From NCBI RefSeq assembly GCF_038562415.1, contig NZ_JBCFBA010000023.1:1-64000 (forward strand): a stretch of 64,000 bases of DNA, in the 5' to 3' direction. Shown here piece by piece: positions 8,145 through 16,142 of the stretch (the first letter of the stretch is position 1; every line of letters begins with the position of its first letter). The notes below the pieces were generated by a model. It saw only the letters and a list, made by a program, of their open reading frames with translations, did no database searches and was not told where the DNA came from. Origin of the DNA: Solidesulfovibrio sp. GTDB taxonomy: Bacteria; Desulfobacterota; Desulfovibrionia; Desulfovibrionales; Desulfovibrionaceae. The position numbers were made by a program, and so were the translations under genes.

Positions 8145-9034
8145 ATGGCGTGGAAATCGTGGACACCTTCGCCGAGGCCTTCCCCATGCACGGCGCCCGG
8201 GTGCGGGTCACGGCCGCAAGCGACCGCTGGGCCCGCCAGGCCGCCCTGGCCGCCACCGGTTTCGCCACCTCGGTCATCGGCTGCGGCATCGAGGCCGGCA
8301 TCGAGGGCCCCTCGCCGGCAACGCCCGACGGGAGGCCGGGCCTGGATTGCCTGTTCTTCGGCATGTCGCGCGACGCCCTGGAAAAGCAGCTCCTCAAGCG
8401 CGTCGGCCAGGCCATCATGACCGCGCCCACCTCGGCCTGCTTCGACGGCGGCCTGCCCGAATGCCGCGATCAGGAGCCGGTGAGCCTGCCCATCGGCGGC
8501 AAGATCCGCTACTTCGGCGACGGCTTCCAGGCCAGCAAGGTCATCGACGGCCGGCGCTACTGGCGCGTTCCGGTCATGGAGGGCGAGTTCGTCATCGACG
8601 AGTCCTTCGCCACGGCCAAGGGCGTGGGCGGCGGCAACTTCATGATCCTGGCCGAATCGGCCGAGGCGGCCCTGGCCGCGGCCGAGGCGGCGGTCGCGGC
8701 CATCGCCACCCTGCGCGGCGTCATTTTGCCCTTCCCGGGCGGCATCGTGCGCAGCGGCAGCCAGGTCGGCTCGCGCTACGCCTTCCTGCCCGCCTCCACC
8801 AACATCGCCTTCTGCCCGACCATCCGGGGCCGGGTGCCCGGCACCGTGCTGCCGCGCGGCGTCAATTCCGTGCTCGAAATCGTCATCGACGGCCTGACGC
8901 CCGAAGCCGTGGCCGAGGCCACGCGGCTGGGCGTCCTGGCCGCCTGTGCCCCGGGCGTGGTCCGGATCACGGCCGGCAACTACGGCGGCAAGCTCGGCAA
9001 GCACCATTTCCACCTGTGCCGCCTGCTCGGCTGA
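8135..9034 (+). CDS. ftr: Formylmethanofuran:tetrahydromethanopterin formyltransferase
   Basis: 299 residues, the usual length for Ftr, which moves the formyl group between methanofuran and N5 of H4MPT. Characteristic stretches are EIVDTFAEAFPMHGARV at the N-terminus, FDGGLPECRDQ in the middle, EGEFVIDESFATAKGVGGGN and the C-terminal NYGGKLGKHHFHL. Unlike methylotroph paralogues fused or interleaved with Fhc subunits, this is a stand-alone gene placed between fwdA and fwdC. The start overlaps the fwdA stop (ATGCGGATAA), so the genes are co-translated. Confidence 0.95.
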   Translation: MRINGVEIVDTFAEAFPMHGARVRVTAASDRWARQAALAATGFATSVIGCGIEAGIEGPSPATPDGRPGLDCLFFGMSRDALEKQLLKRVGQAIMTAPTSACFDGGLPECRDQEPVSLPIGGKIRYFGDGFQASKVIDGRRYWRVPVMEGEFVIDESFATAKGVGGGNFMILAESAEAALAAAEAAVAAIATLRGVILPFPGGIVRSGSQVGSRYAFLPASTNIAFCPTIRGRVPGTVLPRGVNSVLEIVIDGLTPEAVAEATRLGVLAACAPGVVRITAGNYGGKLGKHHFHLCRLLG

Positions 9035-9054
9035 GCGCCCCAAGGAGCCATGCC

Positions 9055-9915
9055 ATGCACACACACGTCAAACTGACCCTGCGCACGCCCCCGGACCTGC
9101 CGGTGGAGGCGCAGTCCCTGCTGCCGGAAAACGTCGCCGGCAAGGGCCGGGCCGCCATCGAGGCCTTGGCGCTGCTCGTGGGCAACCGCCCGGCCACCGT
9201 GGCCGACTTCTTCGACGTCGAGGTCCTTCGGGAAGCCCCGGCCGACGGGGCGGCCGCCGGGGCGGGCGACGAAACGACGCTGCACCTGCGCGGCGACCTG
9301 TCCCGGTTCAAGCACATCGGCGAGGGGATGGCCGCCGGCCGCCTTGTCGTCGACGGCCCGGTGGGTTTCCACGCCGGCGCCTTCATGGCCGGCGGAACCC
9401 TGACCATAAACGGCGACGCCGGCGACTACCTGGGCGCCCACATGAGCGGCGGGCGCATCACCGTACGGGGGGCGGCCGGCCACGCCGTGGGTGCGGCCTA
9501 TCGCGGCTATGTCTGCGGCATGACCGGTGGTGTGATCTGCGTCCACGGCGACGTCGGCCACCTGGCCGGCGCGCGCATGCGGCGGGGACTCGTGGCCGTG
9601 CGCGGCGACTGCGGCGACCTGGCGGCCTACGGCATGCGGGCCGGCACCGTGGTCGTCGGCGGCCGGTGCCTGGCCCGGGCCGGAGCGAACATGGTGCGGG
9701 GCACGGTGATCCTGCTTGCGCCGCCGGAGGCGCTCATGCCCACCTTCCGCTACAACTGCGCCTATCGTCCGGGCTTTTGGCCCATTTTGCACGCCTCCCT
9801 GGTCGCGGCGGGCCTGGATCTTCCGGCGGGCCCGCAAGCCGTGTTCGAAAGCCATGGCGGCGACCTCAACGAGGGAGGAAGAGGGGAGATACTGGTATGT
9901 CGGAGCGCGAACTGA
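9055..9915 (+). CDS. fwdC: Formylmethanofuran dehydrogenase subunit C
   Basis: 286 residues with a series of seven or so G-x-x-x-G-x-x-x-x-G turns from about residue 80 to 215 (for example GRLVVDGPVGFHAGAFMAGG, GRITVRGAAGHAVG), the right-handed beta-helix shared with the C-terminal domain of glutamate synthase GltB. FwdC forms the structural helix that connects FwdA and FwdB. The ATG at 9055 follows AAGGAG; an ATG five bases earlier is out of frame. It overlaps the following fdhD by 19 bases. Confidence 0.94.
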   Translation: MHTHVKLTLRTPPDLPVEAQSLLPENVAGKGRAAIEALALLVGNRPATVADFFDVEVLREAPADGAAAGAGDETTLHLRGDLSRFKHIGEGMAAGRLVVDGPVGFHAGAFMAGGTLTINGDAGDYLGAHMSGGRITVRGAAGHAVGAAYRGYVCGMTGGVICVHGDVGHLAGARMRRGLVAVRGDCGDLAAYGMRAGTVVVGGRCLARAGANMVRGTVILLAPPEALMPTFRYNCAYRPGFWPILHASLVAAGLDLPAGPQAVFESHGGDLNEGGRGEILVCRSAN

Positions 9916-10688
9916 TGTCGGGTCCGGGCTTGGCCGGCGTCCTGGGCGGGGTCGTCCCGCGGCCGGTGAGGAAGGTGAGCGGTCCCCGGGTGTGCATCGG
10001 CGAGGCCCTGGTGGCCGAGGAGTACCCCTTGACGATCCTTGTGGGCGACGGGGAATGGGCCACCTTGTATTGTTCGCCGGGGTACGAACGCTTCCTGGTG
10101 CTGGGCCATCTGGCCGGTGAGGGCGTCATCGCCGCCGCCGACGACGTGGCCGGCCTGGAGATCGATACCGTCGCGGGCCTGGCCCGGGTCGAACTGCGCC
10201 ACGATGCCCGGCCGCCCGGGGTCGCGGCCGAACCGCGCGACAGGCGAGGCCAATCCGCGCCGGCCCGGCGCATCCAGAGCCGGCTGCGCCTGACCCGGGA
10301 CGAGATCCGGCGCTACGCCCGGACCCTGGAGGACCTGTCCGTGACCTATCGCCTGACCGGCGGCGTGCACAACGGGGTCCTGTTCGACCACGGCCGGGAG
10401 GTCTGCTTCCACCAGGACATCGGACGCCACAACGTCCTGGACAAGCTCCACGGCCAGTGCCTGGCCGAGGGCATGCCCATGGACAACCTCGTCCTGTCCT
10501 TTTCCGGGCGCGTTTCCTCGGAGGTGGTGGCCAAGCTCGGCCGGATGGGCCTGCCGGTGATCATCGCCCGCTCGGCGCCGACCAGCCTGGCCCTGGACAT
10601 GGCCCACGAACTGGGGCTGACCGTCGTGGCCTTCGCCAGGGGCGGGCGTTGCAACGTCTATACCCATGCCCAGCGGGTGCTGTCGTGA
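9897..10688 (+). CDS. FdhD-like sulfurtransferase, divergent form without CxxC
   Basis: 263 residues with FdhD/NarQ hallmarks: EYPLTILVGDG, FLVLGHLAGEGVI, GGVHNGVLFD, QDIGRHNVLDKLHG and SFSGRVSSEVVAKLGRMG. FdhD normally passes sulfur from IscS to the Mo-bis-MGD cofactor of formate dehydrogenase using a CxxC or SGC loop. Here that loop, around residues 115-128, reads RRGQSAPARRI and has no cysteine. Overlap with fwdC puts it in the fwd operon, so it probably matures the FwdB metal site, which carries an inorganic sulfido ligand. How it acts without the loop cysteines is unclear. A second, more standard copy is at 52239. Confidence 0.85.
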   Translation: MSERELMSGPGLAGVLGGVVPRPVRKVSGPRVCIGEALVAEEYPLTILVGDGEWATLYCSPGYERFLVLGHLAGEGVIAAADDVAGLEIDTVAGLARVELRHDARPPGVAAEPRDRRGQSAPARRIQSRLRLTRDEIRRYARTLEDLSVTYRLTGGVHNGVLFDHGREVCFHQDIGRHNVLDKLHGQCLAEGMPMDNLVLSFSGRVSSEVVAKLGRMGLPVIIARSAPTSLALDMAHELGLTVVAFARGGRCNVYTHAQRVLS

Positions 10689-11479
10689 CGGCGCCGGCCA
10701 GGCCGCGCCTGGTGCCTGTCCTGGACATCCTGGACGGCGTCGTGGTCCAGGCCGTGCGGGGCGAACGCCAGCGCTACCGGCCGGTGCGAAGCCGCCTCGT
10801 CGAGGGGGCGGCGCCGCTTGCCGTGGCCAGGGCTCTTTTTGACGTGACGCGGGCCGAGGCGCTCTATATCGCCGACCTGGACGCCATTTTGGGACGGGGC
10901 GGCAACGTGACTGCCGTGAGCGCCCTGTCCGAGGCGCTCGGCTGCGCGGTGTGGGTGGACGGCGGGGTGGCCGACGCGGCCGGAGCGCGGGCCGTGCTGG
11001 CCTGCGGGGCGGCGCGGGTGGTGGTCGGCACGGAGTGCCTGGAAGGGCTCGACGCCCTGGCCGGCATCGTTGCCGCCGCGGGCCGGGAGCGGCTGGTGGT
11101 GAGCCTGGACGTGCTGGGCGGGCGGCTTCTTTCCCGGGCGCCGGAACTGTCCGGCCTGGAGCCTTTGGCGGGGCTGCGAAGGCTGGCCGGGCTCGGCTGC
11201 GACCGGTTCATCCTGCTGACCCTGGACGGCGTGGGCACGGGCGGCGGCCCGGACTGGCGCTTGCTCGAGCCGGCGCGACGGCTGTTCCCGGAAGCGGCGT
11301 TCTGGGGCGGGGGCGGGGTGCGGGGGCCGGCCGATCTGCGCCGGGCGGCCGCGCTCGGGCTTGACGGGATGCTCGTGGGCACGGCCCTGCACCAGGGCTG
11401 GATCGGGGCCGCCGACCTGGCGGCAATGGGCTATCGGGAGGAAGCGGCCTGGGACCGGGCCGAAGGAGGGCGCGCATGA
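10685..11479 (+). CDS. HisA-like TIM-barrel protein of H4MPT clusters
   Basis: 264 residues related to HisA/HisF (COG1411 type): PVLDILDGVVVQAVRGER at the N-terminus, ALYIADLDAILGRGGN, VWVDGGVADA, and the second-half phosphate site WGGGGVRGPADL with GMLVGTALHQG. It lacks histidine-operon neighbours, and similar HisA-like genes accompany H4MPT genes in methylotrophs, so a step in cofactor assembly on a phosphoribosyl or furan intermediate is likely but unproven. The GTG start overlaps the fdhD stop by 4 bases (GTGA) and the end overlaps the next gene by 4. Confidence 0.78.
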   Translation: MTAPARPRLVPVLDILDGVVVQAVRGERQRYRPVRSRLVEGAAPLAVARALFDVTRAEALYIADLDAILGRGGNVTAVSALSEALGCAVWVDGGVADAAGARAVLACGAARVVVGTECLEGLDALAGIVAAAGRERLVVSLDVLGGRLLSRAPELSGLEPLAGLRRLAGLGCDRFILLTLDGVGTGGGPDWRLLEPARRLFPEAAFWGGGGVRGPADLRRAAALGLDGMLVGTALHQGWIGAADLAAMGYREEAAWDRAEGGRA

Positions 11480-12024
11480 AATTCGTCTGGGCGCTGACCG
11501 GGGCGGGCGACCTCATGCCCGAGATCGTTTCGGTGATGGAGGAGCTGGCCGGGCAGGGGGGCCTGGAGATCACGGCCGTGCTGTCCCGGGCCGCCGAACA
11601 GGTGGTCAAGTGGTACAGGCTCAAGGACCGGCTGGAGGGGCTGGCGGCCAAGGTGCTCGTGGAAAAGGACGCCAACAACCCCTTTGTCGTCGGCCCGCTC
11701 CAGACGGGGCACTACGACTTCCTGCTGGTCGCGCCCGTGACGGCCAACACGGCGGCCAAGATCGCCCACGGCATCGCCGACAGCCTGGTGTCCAACGCCG
11801 TGGCCCAGATCAACAAGACGGCCATCCCGGCCTATCTGCTCCCCGTGGACCAGCACCCGGGCACGACCACCACCGTCCTGCCCGACGGCTCGCCCCTGAG
11901 CCTGCGCATCCGCGAGGTGGACATCGCCAACGTGGAAGCCATCCGGCGCATGGAGGGCCTCGTCGTCCTCTCGCGTCCCGGAGACATCCGCGAGGTCGTG
12001 GCCAGGCACCGAAACCGCGCCTGA
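11476..12024 (+). CDS. Archaeoflavoprotein / dihydromethanopterin reductase-like flavoprotein
   Basis: 182 residues of the flavoprotein (UbiX/PPCDC-like Rossmann) superfamily: WALTGAGDLMPEIVSVM at the start, HYDFLLVAPVTANTAAKIAHGIADSLVSNAV, and PVDQHPGTTTTVLPDG near the end. It matches AfpA/DmrB/DmrX-type proteins that reduce dihydromethanopterin to H4MPT with an FMN cofactor. The location between the HisA-like gene and beta-RFAP synthase supports this. The ATG overlaps the upstream stop codon by 4 bases. Confidence 0.85.
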   Translation: MKFVWALTGAGDLMPEIVSVMEELAGQGGLEITAVLSRAAEQVVKWYRLKDRLEGLAAKVLVEKDANNPFVVGPLQTGHYDFLLVAPVTANTAAKIAHGIADSLVSNAVAQINKTAIPAYLLPVDQHPGTTTTVLPDGSPLSLRIREVDIANVEAIRRMEGLVVLSRPGDIREVVARHRNRA

Positions 12025-12071
12025 GGCAGGGCGGGAAGATCGCGACGCCGAGGCATCGCAGGGGGAAGTTC

Positions 12072-13031
12072 ATGCGCGTGACCGTCACGGCCTATGCCAG
12101 GCTGCACCTGGGGTTTCTCAACGTGGACGAATCCCTGGGCTGGGTCCACGGCAGCCTCGGGGTGGGCCTGGATACGCCCCGGATTCGGATCGTGGCCGAA
12201 CCGGCCGAAACGTTTGGCGTCACAGGCGAGCAGGCCGACAAGGTGGCGCGCTATGCCGAGCGGCTGGGCGCGGCCCTGGGCACGGCCTGGCCGGCCCGAC
12301 TGCGGGTGGAGGAGGCCATTGCCGAGCATTCGGGCCTGGGCTCGGGCACGCAATGGGCGCTGGCCGTGGGCACGGCGCTCACCCGCCTGCGCGGCACGCC
12401 CATGGCCCCGCGCGAGCTGGCGGCGCTGCTTGGGCGGGGCATGCGTTCGGGCATCGGCGTGGCCAGCTTCGAGGCCGGGGGCTGCGTCATGGAGGCCGGC
12501 CACCTGCGGCGCCGCCCCGACGAGCCGGTCCGGCCGTCGGCCGTGGTGCTGCGGCGCGATTTCCCCGCCGGCTGGCGCTTCGTCCTGGTCATGCCCGAGG
12601 CCGGGCCGGGGCTGTCCGGCCAGGCCGAGCGGGATGCCTTCGCCGGACTTGGCGAAACGGCCGGCATCGCCGACGCCGTTTGCCGCATCGTCCTGTTGCG
12701 GCTGTTGCCGGCCCTGATCGAGGAGGACATCGTCGCCTTCGGCCGGGCGATCAGCGACCTCGACCGGCACACCGGGCTTTTTTTCAAGCAGGCCCAGGGC
12801 GGCGTCTACCGCGACGCGGGCGGGGAGATCGTCGAGGGGTTGCTTTCGGCCGGGGCGTATGGCGTGGGCCAGAGCTCCTGGGGGCCGTGCCTGTACGCCC
12901 TGGTCGACGACGCCAACGAGGCCGGCGTGGTGGCGGCCGCCCGGGCGCAACTCGCGGAAACGGGCACGCCCGGCGGCGTGTTCGTGGCCAGGGCCCGCAA
13001 TACCGGCGCCGACGTGGTGGTGGAGGACTGA
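12072..13031 (+). CDS. mptG: Beta-ribofuranosylaminobenzene 5'-phosphate synthase
   Basis: 319 residues of the GHMP-kinase-like beta-RFAP synthase family, which condenses PRPP with an aminobenzoate with loss of CO2 and pyrophosphate, the committed step of the H4MPT side chain. Seen: ARLHLGFLNVDESLGW at the N-terminus, the glycine-rich EHSGLGSGTQWALAVG near residue 82, RSGIGVASFEAGG, and the C-terminal GVGQSSWGPCLYAL. Last clear member of the rightward fwd operon; 47 bases separate it from the flavoprotein gene. The p-aminobenzoate supply may come from pabABC at 30.7-33.5 kb. Confidence 0.92.
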   Translation: MRVTVTAYARLHLGFLNVDESLGWVHGSLGVGLDTPRIRIVAEPAETFGVTGEQADKVARYAERLGAALGTAWPARLRVEEAIAEHSGLGSGTQWALAVGTALTRLRGTPMAPRELAALLGRGMRSGIGVASFEAGGCVMEAGHLRRRPDEPVRPSAVVLRRDFPAGWRFVLVMPEAGPGLSGQAERDAFAGLGETAGIADAVCRIVLLRLLPALIEEDIVAFGRAISDLDRHTGLFFKQAQGGVYRDAGGEIVEGLLSAGAYGVGQSSWGPCLYALVDDANEAGVVAAARAQLAETGTPGGVFVARARNTGADVVVED

Positions 13032-13034
13032 AAT

Positions 13035-13640
13035 TCAGGAAGACAGGCCCAGCACGTCGAGGAGATCGCCCATGGCCGCCGCCTGGGCGGAGCCCGGCGC
13101 CACCTTGGCGATGACCCGGGCGTTTTCCCGCAGTTGCGCGGCCACGACCTCCGGCGGCAGCAGGCGCAGGCGGGTGGAGAGTACCAGGCTTTCGAGCAGG
13201 AGCCCCTCGGCCCGGTTGATCAGGCGCACGGGGCCAAAGGCCCGAAAGCGGCCCGGCGAGGCCTCCAGGCGAACCATCCGGCCGGCATCCTCGATCCGCA
13301 CCCGGCACAGCTCCAGCCAGGCGTCGGCGCCGGTCAGGAACGGGACCGCCGGCGAAGGCTCGCCGGCCTGGGGCGCGGGCGTCTCGAACCGCAGCTCGTC
13401 GCGGTGGTGCAGGGCCTGGTGCAGCAGGGCCGCCTCGGGGAGGAAGTTGAGGCCCGCGACGCCGTTGTCCAGGATGTTGGCCAGGGTGGTCGAACCCTTG
13501 TAGAGTTCGGCCCGAAGGACGACCCCGTCGGGCGTGGCGACGCCGATGGGCGCGGCGTGGGGGCCAGGCGCCCCCAGGGTGGTGGCCGCGACCTCGTAGA
13601 TGAAGCCGTGGCGAAGGCCCAGGCTTGGCGGGAGGGGCAT
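13035..13640 (-). CDS. DUF447-family protein
   Basis: 201 residues belonging to DUF447 (COG2457 type), a split-barrel FMN-binding-like fold. Visible features are GFIYEVAATTLG and HAAPIGVATPDGVVLRAELYKGSTTLANI at the N-terminus and FNRAEGLL-like RLINRAEGLLLESLVLSTRL in the second half. The family is widespread in methanogens and in H4MPT-using methylotrophs, with no proven reaction. It is convergent with the RFAP synthase (4 bases apart) and divergent from mfnB. Confidence 0.8.
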   Translation of the reverse strand: MPLPPSLGLRHGFIYEVAATTLGAPGPHAAPIGVATPDGVVLRAELYKGSTTLANILDNGVAGLNFLPEAALLHQALHHRDELRFETPAPQAGEPSPAVPFLTGADAWLELCRVRIEDAGRMVRLEASPGRFRAFGPVRLINRAEGLLLESLVLSTRLRLLPPEVVAAQLRENARVIAKVAPGSAQAAAMGDLLDVLGLSS

Positions 13641-13702
13641 GGGGCCAGTGTAGGGGAAAGGGGTTCGCCGGGCAATGCCCCGGGGCGGCCAGGGAGAAGG
13701 CG

Positions 13703-14422
13703 ATGCGGCTTTTGGTGAGTGTGGTGCGCGAGGAGGAGGTCGCGGCCGCCGTGGCCGGCGGGGCGGACATCGTGGACGTGAAAAACCCGGCCGAGGGCGG
13801 TCTGGGCGCGGCCGAGCCCGGCCGCGTCGGCCGCGTCCGGGCGCTCACCCCGGCCGCCGTGCCGGTCAGCGCGGCCATCGGCGACGCGCCCATGCTGCCC
13901 GGGACCATGGCCCTGGCCGCCCTGGGCGCGGCCACGTGCGGCGCGGACTACGTCAAGGTGGGCCTTTACGGTCCCCGGGACGCCGTCGAGGCCGAGGCCC
14001 TGCTCGGTGCCGTGTGCCGGGCCGTTGCGCTGCACTCCCCGCGAACCCGGGTCATGGCGGCGGGCTACGCCGACGCCCGGGCCTTCGGGGCCGTGGCGCC
14101 CGGGGACGTGCCGGCCGTGGCCGCCCGGGCCGGGGCCCACGGCTGCATGCTCGACACCCTGGCCAAGGACGGCCGCTGTTTGTTCGATTTCCTCGATACG
14201 CCCAGCCTTGCGGCCTTCGTGGGCCAGTGCCGGGACAAGGGGCTGACGAGCGCCCTGGCCGGAAGCCTGCGGCTTTGCCATGCGCCGCTGTTGGCGCGGC
14301 TGCGGCCGGACATCGTCGGCGTGCGTTCGGCCGTGTGCCAGGGCGACCGGACGAACGGCCTGGTCTCGGCCCCGGCCGTGGCCCGGTTGCGGGCGGCGCT
14401 GGCCGCAGGGGCGGGCGGTTAG
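13703..14422 (+). CDS. mfnB: (5-formylfuran-3-yl)methyl phosphate synthase
   Basis: 239-residue TIM barrel of DUF556. MfnB joins two glyceraldehyde-3-phosphate molecules into the furan ring of methanofuran. The catalytic residues known from the archaeal enzyme fall at the same numbers here: K27 in DIVDVKNPAEGG, K85 in DYVKVGLYG and D151 in GCMLDTLAKDGR. The start at 13703 was chosen because it places these exactly. It is convergent with mfnE, overlapping by 4 bases. Confidence 0.93.
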   Translation: MRLLVSVVREEEVAAAVAGGADIVDVKNPAEGGLGAAEPGRVGRVRALTPAAVPVSAAIGDAPMLPGTMALAALGAATCGADYVKVGLYGPRDAVEAEALLGAVCRAVALHSPRTRVMAAGYADARAFGAVAPGDVPAVAARAGAHGCMLDTLAKDGRCLFDFLDTPSLAAFVGQCRDKGLTSALAGSLRLCHAPLLARLRPDIVGVRSAVCQGDRTNGLVSAPAVARLRAALAAGAGG

Positions 14423-15087
14423 CCGGCCCGGGGCGGCAGGTGCGTCCCCGTGGTCTGCCCCGTGGCCAGCAACGCGGCCAGCCGCTCGGGGTGCTTGCCG
14501 CTGACCACCCAGCATTCCAGATCATTTTCCGCCAATACCGTGGGCAGGTAGTCGTCCACGCCCCGGCAGGCGGCCAGTTCCTCCAGGCCCAGGACCGGCC
14601 GCGGGCTGGCTCGGGGGTCGCGGCGCGGGTCGGCGTCGTACAGGCCGTCCTGGTCCTTGACCAGCACGCAGGGGGAAACCCCCAAGCGGGCGGCGATCCA
14701 GGCCGCGAGGGAATCCGAGGTGACGCCCCAGGAGTGGGGCAGGGGATCGGCCCGGCGAAGCCAGGCGCTCGGCAGCAGGACGGGCAGCCGGCCCTGCCTG
14801 GCCGTGGCCTCGGCCTCGGCCGGATCGGTCACGGTCCAGGCATCCGGAATCAGGTCGGCCAGAAGCAGTCCGTACTGGTCCATGCCGCCGATGGCCATCC
14901 AGTGGGCGGCGCTGTCGCTTACGGGAAACCGGCGACAGGCCTCCCGGACGGCGTCGGCGAAGGGGCCGCCGCCCGGCACGACGAGCAGCGGCTGGTCGCG
15001 GCCAAGCCTGGCCAGGGCGCGGCACAGCCCGGGCAAGGCGGCGTCGCGGGCCAGGCTGCCGCCGATCTTGAGCACGGCCTTGAGCAT
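14419..15087 (-). CDS. mfnE: Amino-acid-kinase-fold kinase MfnE-like
   Basis: 222 residues with the amino acid kinase fold: KIGGSLARDAALPGL at the N-terminus, LLVVPGGGPFADAVRE, the SDSLAAWIAARL helix and CVLVKDQDGLYDADP. In methanofuran synthesis MfnE phosphorylates aminomethylfuran phosphate to the diphosphate that is then coupled to tyramine-glutamate. Its start codon overlaps the stop of the MfnF-like gene (TAATG). Distal gene of the leftward cofactor operon, lying beside mfnB. Confidence 0.85.
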   Translation of the reverse strand: MLKAVLKIGGSLARDAALPGLCRALARLGRDQPLLVVPGGGPFADAVREACRRFPVSDSAAHWMAIGGMDQYGLLLADLIPDAWTVTDPAEAEATARQGRLPVLLPSAWLRRADPLPHSWGVTSDSLAAWIAARLGVSPCVLVKDQDGLYDADPRRDPRASPRPVLGLEELAACRGVDDYLPTVLAENDLECWVVSGKHPERLAALLATGQTTGTHLPPRAG

Positions 15088-16142
15088 TAGAGGTCCTTTT
15101 CCAGCCGGTCGGCCAGCAGGGAGGCGGCGGCCAGGGCCGGCAGCACGGCCAGGGCCGCCGGATCGGGCGGCGTCAGCGGATCGAGGACGGCCAGCCCCAG
15201 CCGCCGCCCCAGTTCCCGGACCAGGAAGGCACCGGAACCGGCGGCCAGAAGCGGCGGCGCGGCCGGCGCATCCTGGGCCGAGAGCACCTGCAGCACGCCT
15301 TCGGTGATCGTCGCCAACTGCCGCTCGCACAGGGAGGCGGCCAGCCCCCGGATGGCCGCCGGGGAAAGGGACTCGGCATCGGCGCAGACCAGACGGGCCA
15401 GGCGTGCGGCCGCTTCGCCCGGGGTCGTCCCCCGGCCGTCGGCCGTGGGACAGGTGTAGTCGGCGGTCGTGATGTGCCCGAGCAGCAGATGGACGTCGGC
15501 CATGGTGGCGAAGTGTTCCGCCGCCGTGCGGCAGGGCAGGCCGGCCACGGGTACGGTGGCCGCCAGGGTGTTGGGGTTGGTGCGCAGGATGCCGGTGTAG
15601 ACGAGCTCGCCGTGGGTCAGCCGCTGGGTGTCCGTCAGCCCCCTGGCGGCCACCCGGCCGCTGCGGATGGGGATGATGTCCGTGGTGGTGCTGCCGATAT
15701 CCACGAACAGGGCGTCGTCGTGGCGGGCGGCGACGTAGAGGGCCGAGGCCAGCCAGTTGTTGGCCGCGAAATCGAGCGGCGCCTCGAAGACCCGTTCCAG
15801 GGGAAACCAGTCCCGGCCGGACAGGGACAGGGCCCGCACGGACAACTCGGGAAACACTCGGGCCACGGCCCGGCAGACGAAGGCGACCCCCTCGCGCTTG
15901 GTGTGAAACGCGTCGGCCAGCTCGGCGGTCATGGTCAGGGCCAGGGCGTCGGCGCCGTCCAGGTGCAAGCGCTGCCCGACCGCGGCCAGCACGGTTTCCA
16001 GCCGGTCGGGCTCGCGCCAGACCGCCAAAGGCAGGGACGCCGCCCGCCAGGTGTCGGCCTCCCCGGCCAGGCGGTCCAGGCGCACGGCCTTGACGTTGGC
16101 CCCGCCGACATCGAAGCCGCCCAGGCGCAGGTTCGTTCTCAC
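15087..16142 (-). CDS. mfnF: H4MPT-pathway hydantoinase/oxoprolinase-like protein (MfnF-like)
   Basis: 351 residues of the COG1548 family with an ASKHA-type ATPase fold: GGFDVGGANVKAVRL at the N-terminus (phosphate-1 loop) and ALFVDIGSTTTDIIPI around residue 145 (phosphate-2), followed by GELVYTGILRTN. In Methanocaldococcus the orthologue MfnF joins the furan diphosphate to gamma-glutamyltyramine. Adjacent mfnE and the MfnD-like ligase support the same assignment. The start overlaps the upstream ligase stop by 4 bases. Confidence 0.85.
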   Translation of the reverse strand: MRTNLRLGGFDVGGANVKAVRLDRLAGEADTWRAASLPLAVWREPDRLETVLAAVGQRLHLDGADALALTMTAELADAFHTKREGVAFVCRAVARVFPELSVRALSLSGRDWFPLERVFEAPLDFAANNWLASALYVAARHDDALFVDIGSTTTDIIPIRSGRVAARGLTDTQRLTHGELVYTGILRTNPNTLAATVPVAGLPCRTAAEHFATMADVHLLLGHITTADYTCPTADGRGTTPGEAAARLARLVCADAESLSPAAIRGLAASLCERQLATITEGVLQVLSAQDAPAAPPLLAAGSGAFLVRELGRRLGLAVLDPLTPPDPAALAVLPALAAASLLADRLEKDL

